Of a stretch of DNA of 64,000 bases, positions 43,090 to 51,391 are shown piece after piece. Below the pieces are notes generated by a model that did no database searches, had not been told where the DNA came from, and worked only from the letters and a program-made list of their open reading frames with translations. The stretch lies in assembly GCF_018129995.1 (NCBI RefSeq), contig NZ_JAFCKS010000001.1, positions 1,151,001 through 1,215,000 of the forward strand. The letters are read 5' to 3'. Origin of the DNA: Bradyrhizobium sp. SZCCT0153 (GTDB lineage: Bacteria; Pseudomonadota; Alphaproteobacteria; Rhizobiales; Xanthobacteraceae). The position numbers and the translations under genes were made by a program. Position 1 is the first letter of the stretch. Every line of letters begins with the position of its first letter.

Positions 43090-43578
43090 ATGTCCAAACG
43101 TTTGTTGACGATCGCTGGTCTGCTTCTGCTCCTCGCCGGCGGCGCGTCCGCCGAGCCGCCGTCGCCGGAGGCGATGACCGCGGCGCGCAAGCTCGTGGTC
43201 ACGCTGAGGATCGCGGACCAGTATCGCAACGCGCTTCCGCAACTGCTGCTCAAGCTCAGGCCCGTGGTCGCGCAGGACCGGCCGGAGATCGAGCGCGACT
43301 ATGACTCGATGACAGCTCCCGGCGCCCAGATTTACGCCCCGTACGTCGCCGCGATGATCGACCAGATCGCCGCCGCTTATGCCGCAACCTTCACCACGGA
43401 CGAGTTGCGCCAGATCGAGGCGTTCTATGCCCTGCCTGCCGGGCAGAAATATCTGGAGAAGGCGGATGCGCTGGCGCTGGCCAGCGCGCAGATCGGCCAG
43501 GACGTCAGCCAGAAGGCCACCGACGAACTGAAGCAGCGCCTCATCGAGGCGCTACGCCAGAAGGGGCGAAAGCCCTGA
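43090..43578 (+). CDS. DUF2059 periplasmic protein
   Basis: The 162-residue protein begins with a signal peptide (MSKRLLTIAGLLLLLAGGASA, likely cut after ASA). The mature part is helical and carries the DUF2059 pattern AAYAATFTTDELRQIEAFYA followed by LPAGQKYLEK. The function of the domain is unknown. The ATG at 43090 is preferred, since the frame from the GTG/TTG-like codons near 43054 would add residues before the signal peptide. It lies 33 bases after OpgC and converges with the ABC operon with nine bases between stops. Confidence 0.87.
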   Translation: MSKRLLTIAGLLLLLAGGASAEPPSPEAMTAARKLVVTLRIADQYRNALPQLLLKLRPVVAQDRPEIERDYDSMTAPGAQIYAPYVAAMIDQIAAAYAATFTTDELRQIEAFYALPAGQKYLEKADALALASAQIGQDVSQKATDELKQRLIEALRQKGRKP

Positions 43579-43587
43579 ACGGCCGTT

Positions 43588-45084
43588 TTAGTGGATGGCG
43601 GCGTACATGATCCTCTCCTCCGTCGCGTCCAGCGCGGAGAATTCCTCCACGACCTTGCCCTGGCGCGAGACCAGGATGCGGTCGGAGAGCGCCATGATCT
43701 CCGGCAAATAGGACGAGATGACGACGACCGCCTTGCCATCGTCGGCGAGCTGGTTGATCAGCTCGTGGATCTCGACGATGGCGCCGACGTCGACGCCGCG
43801 GGTGGGCTCGTCGAAGATGATCAGGTCCGGCTCCTGCACCAGCGATTTGGCGATCACGACCTTCTGCTGATTGCCGCCGGAGAGCTCGACCACCTTGCCG
43901 TGGTCGCCGATGGCGCGAACCCTGAGCTTCTCGATCCAGGTCTTGCCCACCGTCTCGGCTTCCCGCCGCGACAGCATCATGCGTCCCCCGGGAAACTTCG
44001 ACAGCAGGCCGAGATAGATGTTGCGCGCGATCGAGGACGTCTCGAAGAAGCCCTCGACCTTGCGATCTTCGGTGACATAGGCGATGCCGGCCTTGACCGC
44101 CGGCGCCGGCACCCGATAGCGCACCGGCTTGTCGTGCAGCAGGATTTCGCCGCCGTGAAAGAAGTCGCGCTTGAGCACGCCTGCGACGATCTTGAACGTC
44201 TCGGTGCGGCCCGCGCCGACGAGACCGAACACGCCGGTGATCTGCCCTGCGAAGACCGACAGCGAATTGTTCTTCACCATCGGCGCCATCTTCAAATTCT
44301 GCACCGTGAGCACGCGGGCGCCGGCCGGCCGCACGGTGCTCTTCCGCGCGCCGTAGAGTGTATTGGAGAGGTCGCGCCCGACCATGGCCTGCACGATGGC
44401 GGCACGGTCGAATTTGGCGGCATCATCGGTCACGACATGCTTGCCGTCGCGCAGGACGGTGATGCGGTCGGCCAGCAACAGGGCCTCTTCGAGGGCGTGC
44501 GAGATGAAGACGATCGAGACGCCGCGCTTCTTGAGATCGCGGACGAGGTCGAAGAAGTACTTCTTTTCCTCCGGCGTCAGCGACGCGGTCGGCTCGTCGA
44601 AGATGATGACCTTGGCGCGATGCAGGACCGCGCGCGCGATCTCGACCATCTGCTTCTTGGCGGCACCGAGGCCGCCGACGGTCGCAGTCGGCGTGACGTC
44701 GAAATTGAGCGATTGCAAAAACTGCTGCGCGGCGATGTAGATGCCGCGCAGGCGGTTGTAGAACCTCTCCTGCCCGAGAAACAGATTCTGCGCCACCGTC
44801 ATGGTCGGCACCAGGCTGTTCTCCTGGAACACCATGGCGATGCCGAGATTGCGCGCCTCCAGCGGCGTCCGCGGCGCGACGTCCGCGCCATCGACCGTCA
44901 TGGTGCCCGAGGTCAGCGTCACCACGCCCGCCATCACCTTGGTCAGGGTCGACTTGCCGGCGCCGTTCTCGCCGACCAGCGCGTGGATCTCGCCGCGGCG
45001 GAGGTCGAAATCCACCCCGTCGATGGCGGGCACACCGGCGTAGAGTTTCGTGGCCTTGCGCAGCGAGAGTGCGATGTCGCTCAT
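43588..45084 (-). CDS. Sugar-type ABC transporter ATPase with two nucleotide domains (MglA/RbsA-like)
   Basis: This 498-residue cytoplasmic ATPase has two fused domains. The first has Walker A VGENGAGKSTLTKVMAG, signature GLGAAKKQMVEIARAV (GLGAA in place of LSGGQ) and IIFDEPTASL. The second has the degenerate FGLVGAGRTETFKIVAG usual in this class, signature LSGGNQQKVVIAKSL and LIIFDEPTRGVD. It is the last gene of the operon, and its ATG overlaps the propeller gene stop (ATGA). It powers the two RbsC-type permeases encoded upstream. The family suggests a monosaccharide, polyol or similar small solute. Confidence 0.93.
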   Translation of the reverse strand: MSDIALSLRKATKLYAGVPAIDGVDFDLRRGEIHALVGENGAGKSTLTKVMAGVVTLTSGTMTVDGADVAPRTPLEARNLGIAMVFQENSLVPTMTVAQNLFLGQERFYNRLRGIYIAAQQFLQSLNFDVTPTATVGGLGAAKKQMVEIARAVLHRAKVIIFDEPTASLTPEEKKYFFDLVRDLKKRGVSIVFISHALEEALLLADRITVLRDGKHVVTDDAAKFDRAAIVQAMVGRDLSNTLYGARKSTVRPAGARVLTVQNLKMAPMVKNNSLSVFAGQITGVFGLVGAGRTETFKIVAGVLKRDFFHGGEILLHDKPVRYRVPAPAVKAGIAYVTEDRKVEGFFETSSIARNIYLGLLSKFPGGRMMLSRREAETVGKTWIEKLRVRAIGDHGKVVELSGGNQQKVVIAKSLVQEPDLIIFDEPTRGVDVGAIVEIHELINQLADDGKAVVVISSYLPEIMALSDRILVSRQGKVVEEFSALDATEERIMYAAIH

Positions 45085-46178
45085 GAGCAAAACTCCTCGG
45101 CAAGGCCGGACAGGGACAGTCGCAGCACGCGGCCCGGTCCCTTGGCGATCAGGACGAGATCGCCGCCCAGTTCGACCGCCGCAACGATGCCGTGGTTGAC
45201 GCCGTCGACCCGGCTGTGCAGCGAATAGAGCGGCTGGCCATCCGCGTTGAGGCGGATGACGAGGCCATAGGACCGCGGCGGCGCCCACGGCTTGATGACA
45301 CCCATGGTCTTGATGTGCGCGCCCTGCATCGGTTCCTTGAACGAGAGGCCCGAGCGCAGTCGAGGCGCGACCCAGTAGGCCGGATCGATCTCGGCCATCA
45401 TGCGGCGGCGGTAACCCGGCTCGCGCAGCACGAACTCGATGAGCTGGGTGCGCGCGGTAAAGGCAGTGAGCCAGTAGCCGCCGCCCGCGGCTTTTGTCAG
45501 TCGCGACGGATAGACCGGCAGGTGAGCAAGCACGACCTTTGGCGATGCGCCCGGCGTCACCAGAACCAGGCGATGGCGCCAGCTCTCGCTGACCAGCGCG
45601 CCGTTGCCATGCGCACACGCGCCGAAGGCGTGGCCGAGCCCCTGCGCGAGAGGCGTCACGACCTTGCTGCCGGGATCCAGCCTGAACACGCGGCCGCTCC
45701 GGTTGAGCTCCATCAGGTCGCGCGCCCAGTCGTCGACGCCGCATGTCGCTGAGCCGTCCGTCGCAATCAGCGTGTTGTCGCCCGCCAGCGCGAGCGCGTT
45801 GATGGCGTTGAACGCCGTATCGGCGAACGTCACGCCTGGCTGCTCGGCCGACGCGTTTGCGTAGAGATGTACCTCGCGTCCGCCGAGGGCGACGGCGAGG
45901 CCGCCGCCGGGAAGGGCACACAGGGCCGAGATCGGCTGCTCGAAGCTCCGGACTTCCGATGCCTGGCCGCCAGTCAGGGACATCAGCCGCTGACCGTCCG
46001 CGATGTAGAGGTTGCTTCCATCCGTCGCGAGGTCCTCGGGCGCCTCGCAGGTCAGCAAGGTCTCGGCCGATTCCAGCTTCTGGTTGGGCTTCAGCGCGCC
46101 GTCGAAGGACGGCACGGTGATGGTGGCGTCGCCGCGTCCAAGAAAGCGGTTTGCGAACTCCCTGACGGCTGCGATCAC
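45081..46178 (-). CDS. SMP-30/strictosidine-synthase-like beta-propeller protein
   Basis: This 365-residue protein has the repeated blade pattern of six-bladed propellers: PEDLATDGSNLYIADG, NALALAGDNTLIATDG, a typical LPVYPSRLTKAAGGGYWLTAF and GVNHGIVAAVELGGDLVLIA. No signal peptide is present, so it is presumably cytoplasmic. Members hydrolyse sugar lactones or other esters, although many have lost catalysis. The GTG start at 46178 overlaps the TGA of the fusion gene (GTGA), and its own stop overlaps the ATPase start. It is therefore embedded in the transporter operon. It is homologous to the C-terminal domain of the fused permease next to it. Confidence 0.87.
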   Translation of the reverse strand: MIAAVREFANRFLGRGDATITVPSFDGALKPNQKLESAETLLTCEAPEDLATDGSNLYIADGQRLMSLTGGQASEVRSFEQPISALCALPGGGLAVALGGREVHLYANASAEQPGVTFADTAFNAINALALAGDNTLIATDGSATCGVDDWARDLMELNRSGRVFRLDPGSKVVTPLAQGLGHAFGACAHGNGALVSESWRHRLVLVTPGASPKVVLAHLPVYPSRLTKAAGGGYWLTAFTARTQLIEFVLREPGYRRRMMAEIDPAYWVAPRLRSGLSFKEPMQGAHIKTMGVIKPWAPPRSYGLVIRLNADGQPLYSLHSRVDGVNHGIVAAVELGGDLVLIAKGPGRVLRLSLSGLAEEFCS

Positions 46179-48298
46179 GACTGCTTCCCCCACCGCTTGT
46201 CGTACTGGACGAAGTTCGGATCGGCATTGTCGAGCTTGTAGCGGCCGATCCGGTTGTTGAGGATGCCGCCGAGATAGAGATAGCCGCGATGCTCGCGCAT
46301 CGAGGTGATCATCGGATGGTTCTCGCCGCGCAGGTCCCAGAAAGATTCGACGATTTTGCCCTGCTCGTTGAACTTGACCACACAGCCCGTGTTGATGTTG
46401 GGAAACAACCATTCGTCGACCGGCACGCGCTTGCCCATGCGGCGGCGGAAGCCGGGCATCTTCCAGGCGAGGTCGAGAGAGGGGCTGCGCATGCCGACCA
46501 GTGCCAGCCAGTAATTGCCGTCGGAGGCAAGGTTGATGTTGTCGGGGTAGCCCGGCAGATTGTCCATGACGACCTCGACCTTGCCCTTCTTCGGTCCGGC
46601 GAACCAATAGCGCTTGATCGAGCAGCCGAAGGTTTCGGCGAACAGGATCGATTGGCCGTCGCTGGCGACGCAGATGCCGTTGGGGAATTTGAGACCGCGC
46701 AACTCGGTGCGGGTCACGCCGGTCTTGGTGTCGTAGGAGATGATGCGGCCGTTGCCGCGCGCCTCGAGGCCGTCGATCGGCCACTCGTCCATCTCGTAAC
46801 GCACGGTCGCCTCGGAGAAGAAGATCAGACCGTCGTCGGTGATGTCGAGGTCGTCGGCGAGCCGCAGGCGGCTGTCGTCGTTGACCGAGCGCATGCTGCG
46901 GTTGGTCTCGTCGGTGGCCTTTTCCACCGTGCCGTCAGGCGTGATGCGATAGAGTCCCATGCCGCCGATGCAGACATAGAGATTGTCCTCGCGGTCGAAG
47001 GCCATGCCGAGCGGCTGGCCGCCGATATGGGCGAACACCTCCATCTTCTGATAGTCGGGTGCGAGGAAGCGCATGATGTCGCCGTGACGGGATCCCGCAT
47101 AGAGGTTGTCGTGGCGATCGAGGATGACGTCCTCCGGCGCCTCGATCCGGCCGAGGCCGATCGACTCGACGTTACGCAGCTTGTCGTTCTGCTCGAACGG
47201 GCCGCCTTGCCCGATTTCGGTCGGCGGTGGCGGCGGCAGCGCGTGATAGGTTGGCGCGACATAGACCTTGCTGATGATACGGGTGCGGTTCTTCTGCCAG
47301 CGGATATCGACCATGGCCGCGACGAGCAGGATGCCGGCGAGCGCCATCCGGTTGACGCCGCCGCGCGCATTCATGGTCGTCAGGCCGTTGGTGATCAGCA
47401 GCACGATCAGAACGCCGACTGCCGATTTTGCGACCGAGCCCTTGCCGCCGCCGAGCGTGATTCCGCCCAGTACCGTAGCCGTCAGCACGATCACCTCGAG
47501 CCCGACGCCGATGTCGCCGCCGACGGTGCCGAGCCGGGATGCGAAGAACAGCGCACCGATGCTGGTCAGCACGCCGCTTGCGACATAGCAGAGTGCAATC
47601 GTGCGGCGGACGGGAATGCCTGAATTGTACGCCGAACGGCGCGATCCGCCAATCGCCGTGATGTGCCAGCCCGGCCGGAGCCGGGTCATGAAGATATGGC
47701 CGACGATGGCGACGACGATATAGACCAGCGCCACGGTCGGAATGCCGAAGACGCTGCCACCGCCGATGAAATCCCAGGATGGGATATCTGGGAAGGCCGA
47801 TGCGATCGCGTTGGAGTAGCGCTGGATCAGGAGATCGTAGGCCGAGCGGTAGATGATCAGCGTGATCAGCGTGGTGATGAAGGCGCGCAGCCGCAGATAT
47901 CCGATCAGCACGCCGTTGACGGCGCCGAGCAGCGCACCGCAGAGCAGTGTGGCCGCCACCACCGCCGGGACCGGCCAGTCCAGCACGTCGAGCAGATAAA
48001 GCGCGCAGAAATCCGTCAGCGCGAAGATCGATCCGACGGACAGATCGATGCCGCCGACGATGACGACCAGCGCGAGCCCGAGCGCGATGAAGCCGATCTC
48101 TCCGGCCTGACGCGCGGTGTCGGCGAGGCTCGCCGGCGACAGGAAATTGTCGATGGATCGGCTGAGCGCGAGGCCGACGATCAGGAGCAGGATGACCGGG
48201 ATGGCCGTCTCGGTCCATCGCTTGGACAGGATTTCACCGAGCAGATGATCGGGCCAGTAGCGGTAACGCAGGCTTGTCAGGGTGTCGCGCATCGGCAT
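46175..48298 (-). CDS. ABC permease fused to a beta-propeller domain
   Basis: A single 707-codon frame encodes two proteins in one. Residues 1 to about 335 are an RbsC-type permease (IGFIALGLALVVIVGGIDLSVG, GNxxxA-like IGGSRRSAYNSGI, VLGGITLGGGKGSV). A Pro-rich linker (YHALPPPPPTEIG) follows, and residues from about 380 form a strictosidine-synthase-like propeller (EAPEDVILDRHDNLYAGS, LKFPNGICVASDGQSILFAET, LPGYPDNINLASDGNYWLAL). RbsC permeases end in the cytoplasm, so the propeller should face the imported substrate. Three further genes of the same operon complete the importer. The ATG at 48298 is used, with a second ATG at 48292. Confidence 0.92.
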   Translation of the reverse strand: MPMRDTLTSLRYRYWPDHLLGEILSKRWTETAIPVILLLIVGLALSRSIDNFLSPASLADTARQAGEIGFIALGLALVVIVGGIDLSVGSIFALTDFCALYLLDVLDWPVPAVVAATLLCGALLGAVNGVLIGYLRLRAFITTLITLIIYRSAYDLLIQRYSNAIASAFPDIPSWDFIGGGSVFGIPTVALVYIVVAIVGHIFMTRLRPGWHITAIGGSRRSAYNSGIPVRRTIALCYVASGVLTSIGALFFASRLGTVGGDIGVGLEVIVLTATVLGGITLGGGKGSVAKSAVGVLIVLLITNGLTTMNARGGVNRMALAGILLVAAMVDIRWQKNRTRIISKVYVAPTYHALPPPPPTEIGQGGPFEQNDKLRNVESIGLGRIEAPEDVILDRHDNLYAGSRHGDIMRFLAPDYQKMEVFAHIGGQPLGMAFDREDNLYVCIGGMGLYRITPDGTVEKATDETNRSMRSVNDDSRLRLADDLDITDDGLIFFSEATVRYEMDEWPIDGLEARGNGRIISYDTKTGVTRTELRGLKFPNGICVASDGQSILFAETFGCSIKRYWFAGPKKGKVEVVMDNLPGYPDNINLASDGNYWLALVGMRSPSLDLAWKMPGFRRRMGKRVPVDEWLFPNINTGCVVKFNEQGKIVESFWDLRGENHPMITSMREHRGYLYLGGILNNRIGRYKLDNADPNFVQYDKRWGKQS

Positions 48299-48324
48299 TC
48301 CAGAACCTTGCAAGTTTAGGGGCC

Positions 48325-48354
48325 GCGTCCCGGACGAGCGATCGTCCGGGACGC
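48325..48354 (-). promoter_or_regulatory. Perfect intercistronic hairpin after the binding-protein gene
   Basis: GCGTCCCGGACGA pairs perfectly with TCGTCCGGGACGC across a four-base loop, inside the operon between the binding-protein stop (48376) and the permease-fusion start (48298). No T-run follows. Such hairpins commonly protect the upstream mRNA and keep the binding protein more abundant than the membrane parts. Confidence 0.7.
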
Positions 48355-48375
48355 CTGGGTCTTGCGTCGCGACAG

Positions 48376-49392
48376 CTATTTCTTGAGGTCGCTGAGGTTC
48401 CAGCAGGCGGTCTGGCCGTCGGCGTTCTCCTTGGTGATCGGAATCAGCGTCGTGTATTCCGAGCCCTTGATCGAGCCGGGCTTGACGCCAGACGACAGCA
48501 GCCATTTGATCGTGCCCGCCATCTGCGCGGCCTGCGTCGGCACGTCGTAGCTCATGTTGAGATCGAACGCGCCTGATTTCACCAGCTCGCACGCGCCCTT
48601 GCGCTCGCCGCCGCCCGACGTCGCCACGAACACCTTGCCGGTGAGGCCGGCTTCCTTGACGGCCGCTGCGGTGCCGATGTCCATGCCGTCCCAGAAGCCG
48701 ACGATGCCGCAGAGATCGGGATTCTGCTTCAGCACCGTCTGCGTGATCGCCTTGGCCTTGGCGGCGTCCCAATCGGCGGCCTGGCTCGACACCACCTTGA
48801 TTTCAGGATGCTTGGCGAGCACGTTCTCGACGCCCTTGAGCGTATAGGCGCTCGCGGCCGCCGACAGCGCCCCCTGGATGATCGCGATCTTGTTCGACTT
48901 GCCCTCGCAGGCCTTGACCACGGCTTCGGTCTGGCGTTCGCCGATCTCGACCCAGTTGGCGCCAACGAAGGCGGAGCTGCGATAGGCCGAGCCCATGTTG
49001 ATCTGGATGACGTAGATGCCCTCGTTCTCCGCGCGCTGCAGCAGCTTCGCATAGGTCTGCACGTCGGGATTATGGACCACCATCACCGCCGGCTTCTCCG
49101 AGATCAGCGACGTGACGGCTTGTGCGCCGGCATTGGTGTTCCAGTTGGCATCGCGGATCACGAACTTGACGCCGAACGGCTCGAGCTCCTTCTTCAATCC
49201 GGCATACCAGCCCTCGGTGAGGTCGAAGTTCATGGCGACCGGAACATAGGCGACAGTCTTGCCGGCCAGTGCCTCCTTGAACGGCTTCTGGAACGGCTCG
49301 TCCAGGCCCTGCTGGGCGAGGGCCGGTGCAGTCATGGCCGCAAGGCCCAGTGCGGCAAGGATGGCCTTGGTCGGGCTTCCGAAATGCTTCAT
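48376..49392 (-). CDS. Sugar-type ABC transporter substrate-binding protein
   Basis: This 338-residue periplasmic protein has a signal peptide cut after ALA (KAILAALGLAAMTAPALA, about residue 26) and the fold of the type I, RbsB-like group: VAYVPVAMNFDLTEGWYAGL, a hinge region AVMVVHNPDVQTYAKLLQRAE, VIQINMGSAYRSSAFVGANW and GIVGFWDGMDIGTAAAVKEAG. AAGGAGGAAGC stands before the ATG. It captures a small solute, likely a sugar or sugar acid, for the permeases encoded on both sides. The 40-base leader is CAA-rich, and a perfect hairpin follows the gene. Confidence 0.92.
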   Translation of the reverse strand: MKHFGSPTKAILAALGLAAMTAPALAQQGLDEPFQKPFKEALAGKTVAYVPVAMNFDLTEGWYAGLKKELEPFGVKFVIRDANWNTNAGAQAVTSLISEKPAVMVVHNPDVQTYAKLLQRAENEGIYVIQINMGSAYRSSAFVGANWVEIGERQTEAVVKACEGKSNKIAIIQGALSAAASAYTLKGVENVLAKHPEIKVVSSQAADWDAAKAKAITQTVLKQNPDLCGIVGFWDGMDIGTAAAVKEAGLTGKVFVATSGGGERKGACELVKSGAFDLNMSYDVPTQAAQMAGTIKWLLSSGVKPGSIKGSEYTTLIPITKENADGQTACWNLSDLKK

Positions 49393-49432
49393 TGCTTCCT
49401 CCTTGGTTGTGGTTGTCGTTGTTGTCGTTGGT
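49393..49432 (-). promoter_or_regulatory. CAA-rich unstructured leader of the binding-protein gene
   Basis: On the minus strand the entire spacer after the permease stop is built from ACAAC/AACGAC units followed by AAGGAGG and the ATG. Lack of G pairing makes it single-stranded, a feature that raises translation. It fits the need for a high level of binding protein. Confidence 0.5.
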
Positions 49433-50404
49433 TCAGATGTCGCCCTGTTGTGCGGTTTCTTCGTTGCGTGGATTCAGGAAGGAATCCGTGATGACGGCGA
49501 GCAGCAGGACCACGCCCTTGATCAGGTTCTGGCCGGCATAGGAGATGTCCATGATGGTCATGCCGTTGAGCATCGTGCCGATCACGAGCGTGCCGATGAC
49601 GACGTTCAGCACGCCGCCGCGTCCGCCGGATAGCCCGATGCCGCCGAGCACCACGACCAGGATGACATCGTAGATCAGTGTCGAGTTGAAGACGCGGGTC
49701 GGCATCGAATTGACGGAGGCCGCCATCACGAGGCCGGCAAAGCAGCCAATCAGGGCGGTGATCACATATTGCAGGACGATGATCGGGCGGGCCGGGATGC
49801 CGGTCACGCGCGCGGCGTAGGGGTTGTCGCCGATCGCGTAGATATAGGCACCCCAGCGCGTCTTGCGCAGCAGGAACGCGACCACGATGCAGGCGATCGC
49901 GAACATCCAGATCGACGTCGGAATGCCGAGAACGGTGCCCTGTCCGAGCCGCTCGAAGCCGTCCATACCGGGACTCCACTGCACGACGTCGAGCTGGAAC
50001 AGCGCAGCCTGCCCGAGACCGGCGAGGAGCAGGCCGGTTGCGAGCGTCGCAAACAGCGAGGGGACTTCGGCGTATGCGATCAGCCAGCCATTGACGAGAC
50101 CGAAGGCGATCGTGAGCAGTACGGCGGTCAGCAGCGAAGCCGGCAGCGAGTGACCGTTCTGCACCATCTGCAAGACCAGCCCCGGCGGCACCGCCAGCGC
50201 CGCGATCAACGAGATGTCGATGCCGCGCCCGATCACGACGATCGCCATGGCAAGGCCGAGGATGCCGAGCACCGCGACGTTCTGGAGCAGCGTCAGCATG
50301 TTGTCTGCGGTCAGAAAGCCGCGCAGGAAGATCGAAAACACCAGAAACAGCAGCGCGAAGACGGCGAAGACGATCTCTTGCTGATTGAACCGGAAACGCT
50401 TCAT
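49433..50404 (-). CDS. ABC transporter permease (RbsC-like)
   Basis: This 323-residue inner-membrane permease with about eight to ten helices has FLTADNMLTLLQNVAVLGIL, VVIGRGIDISLIAALAVPPG, YIYAIGDNPYAARVTGIPA and VVVLGGIGLSGGRGGVLNVV, all typical of the RbsC/AraH group. AGGAAGGGCC precedes the ATG at 50404. It is not fused to another domain, unlike the partner permease at 46175-48298. The two permeases probably form a heterodimer. The TetR gene ends 20 bases upstream on the same strand. Confidence 0.92.
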   Translation of the reverse strand: MKRFRFNQQEIVFAVFALLFLVFSIFLRGFLTADNMLTLLQNVAVLGILGLAMAIVVIGRGIDISLIAALAVPPGLVLQMVQNGHSLPASLLTAVLLTIAFGLVNGWLIAYAEVPSLFATLATGLLLAGLGQAALFQLDVVQWSPGMDGFERLGQGTVLGIPTSIWMFAIACIVVAFLLRKTRWGAYIYAIGDNPYAARVTGIPARPIIVLQYVITALIGCFAGLVMAASVNSMPTRVFNSTLIYDVILVVVLGGIGLSGGRGGVLNVVIGTLVIGTMLNGMTIMDISYAGQNLIKGVVLLLAVITDSFLNPRNEETAQQGDI

Positions 50405-50423
50405 CGTTTGGCCCTTCCTGGGA

Positions 50424-51176
50424 CTATGGGTGCGCCATCTGCTTTGGCCTCGCACGTGCCCTGGCGGACGTGCGTCCGTTCGTGCGGTTGCCATTCGACA
50501 AGGCGGCGCTCAGGAGGTTGCCGACTCCATCGATGTAGCCGTCGATCGACGTGCCGCGCTTGCGATACTTGGCGCGTTTGACGTACCAGTCCTGGAGCAG
50601 CGGCTTGATCAATGACGCCGTGAGCTTGACATGGTCGATCGTGAAGGCGCCGCTGGCGACGCCCTGCCTGAGGACGTCGGCGATGATCTTCTCCGTCATG
50701 GCTTCCATGTCGATCGCACGCTGGCGTTCCGCTGGCGGAAAGGACTTCGCCTCCATGAAAGCGAAGACGAACCAGGGCTGCATCGCCTCGCTCATGCGGA
50801 TGTGGGTCGCGATGATCCAGTCGAGGTGCTTGTGGGCGTCGTCCCTGACGTCGTCGGGGGGCGCTGTCAGCACTTCGGTCGTCGTTGCCGCGACTTCGTC
50901 GAGGATCATCGACAGGAGCCTGGGCTTGCTGTCGATATACGTATAGAGGCCGCCCATGCTCAGTCCGGAGGCTTCCGCGAGCTGGCGCAGCGTCGTGGCG
51001 TGAAAGCCCTGCTTGTTGGAGAGCGTAAGGGTTGCGCCGATGATGCGCGCGAGATTTGCGACGGCGAGACGTGGCTTCTGGACGCGGATGGAGTCGCGGT
51101 GACGTTCCAGAATGCGCGTGCACAGCGCTTCCGTCGAGAACGCGTTCGTCCAAGGTCGTCGGCGCGCGAGATTCAC
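50424..51176 (-). CDS. TetR family transcriptional regulator
   Basis: This 250-residue regulator has a long N-terminal lead followed by the HTH: IIGATLTLSNKQGFHATTLRQLAEASGLSMGGLYTYIDSK (about 45-84), then an all-helical ligand domain. The C-terminus is basic (RARARPKQM). It is the first gene of the operon encoding the sugar-type importer, with only 20 bases between its stop and the permease start. It therefore probably represses the whole operon including itself. A near-palindrome GAGAGAGC/GCTCGCTC at 51305-51320 is a possible operator, not proven. Confidence 0.88.
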   Translation of the reverse strand: MNLARRRPWTNAFSTEALCTRILERHRDSIRVQKPRLAVANLARIIGATLTLSNKQGFHATTLRQLAEASGLSMGGLYTYIDSKPRLLSMILDEVAATTTEVLTAPPDDVRDDAHKHLDWIIATHIRMSEAMQPWFVFAFMEAKSFPPAERQRAIDMEAMTEKIIADVLRQGVASGAFTIDHVKLTASLIKPLLQDWYVKRAKYRKRGTSIDGYIDGVGNLLSAALSNGNRTNGRTSARARARPKQMAHP

Positions 51177-51391
51177 GCTGCCTCCCTAAATTTCTTCCCG
51201 GATCTTGTGGCGATGTTGTTGATCCAGGCGTGGGCTTTACACCCTTGTCGTCATTCCTAGCGCAGAGAGCAGCCATCGGGAAAGGGGGCGGACCAGAATT
51301 TTCTGAGAGAGCGCTCGCTCGTTTTTCCGTGCGATGCAATGTCGTGGACCCGCCCTGTCACGGAAGGCAGGTCCACAATGTGTGCAAAGCG

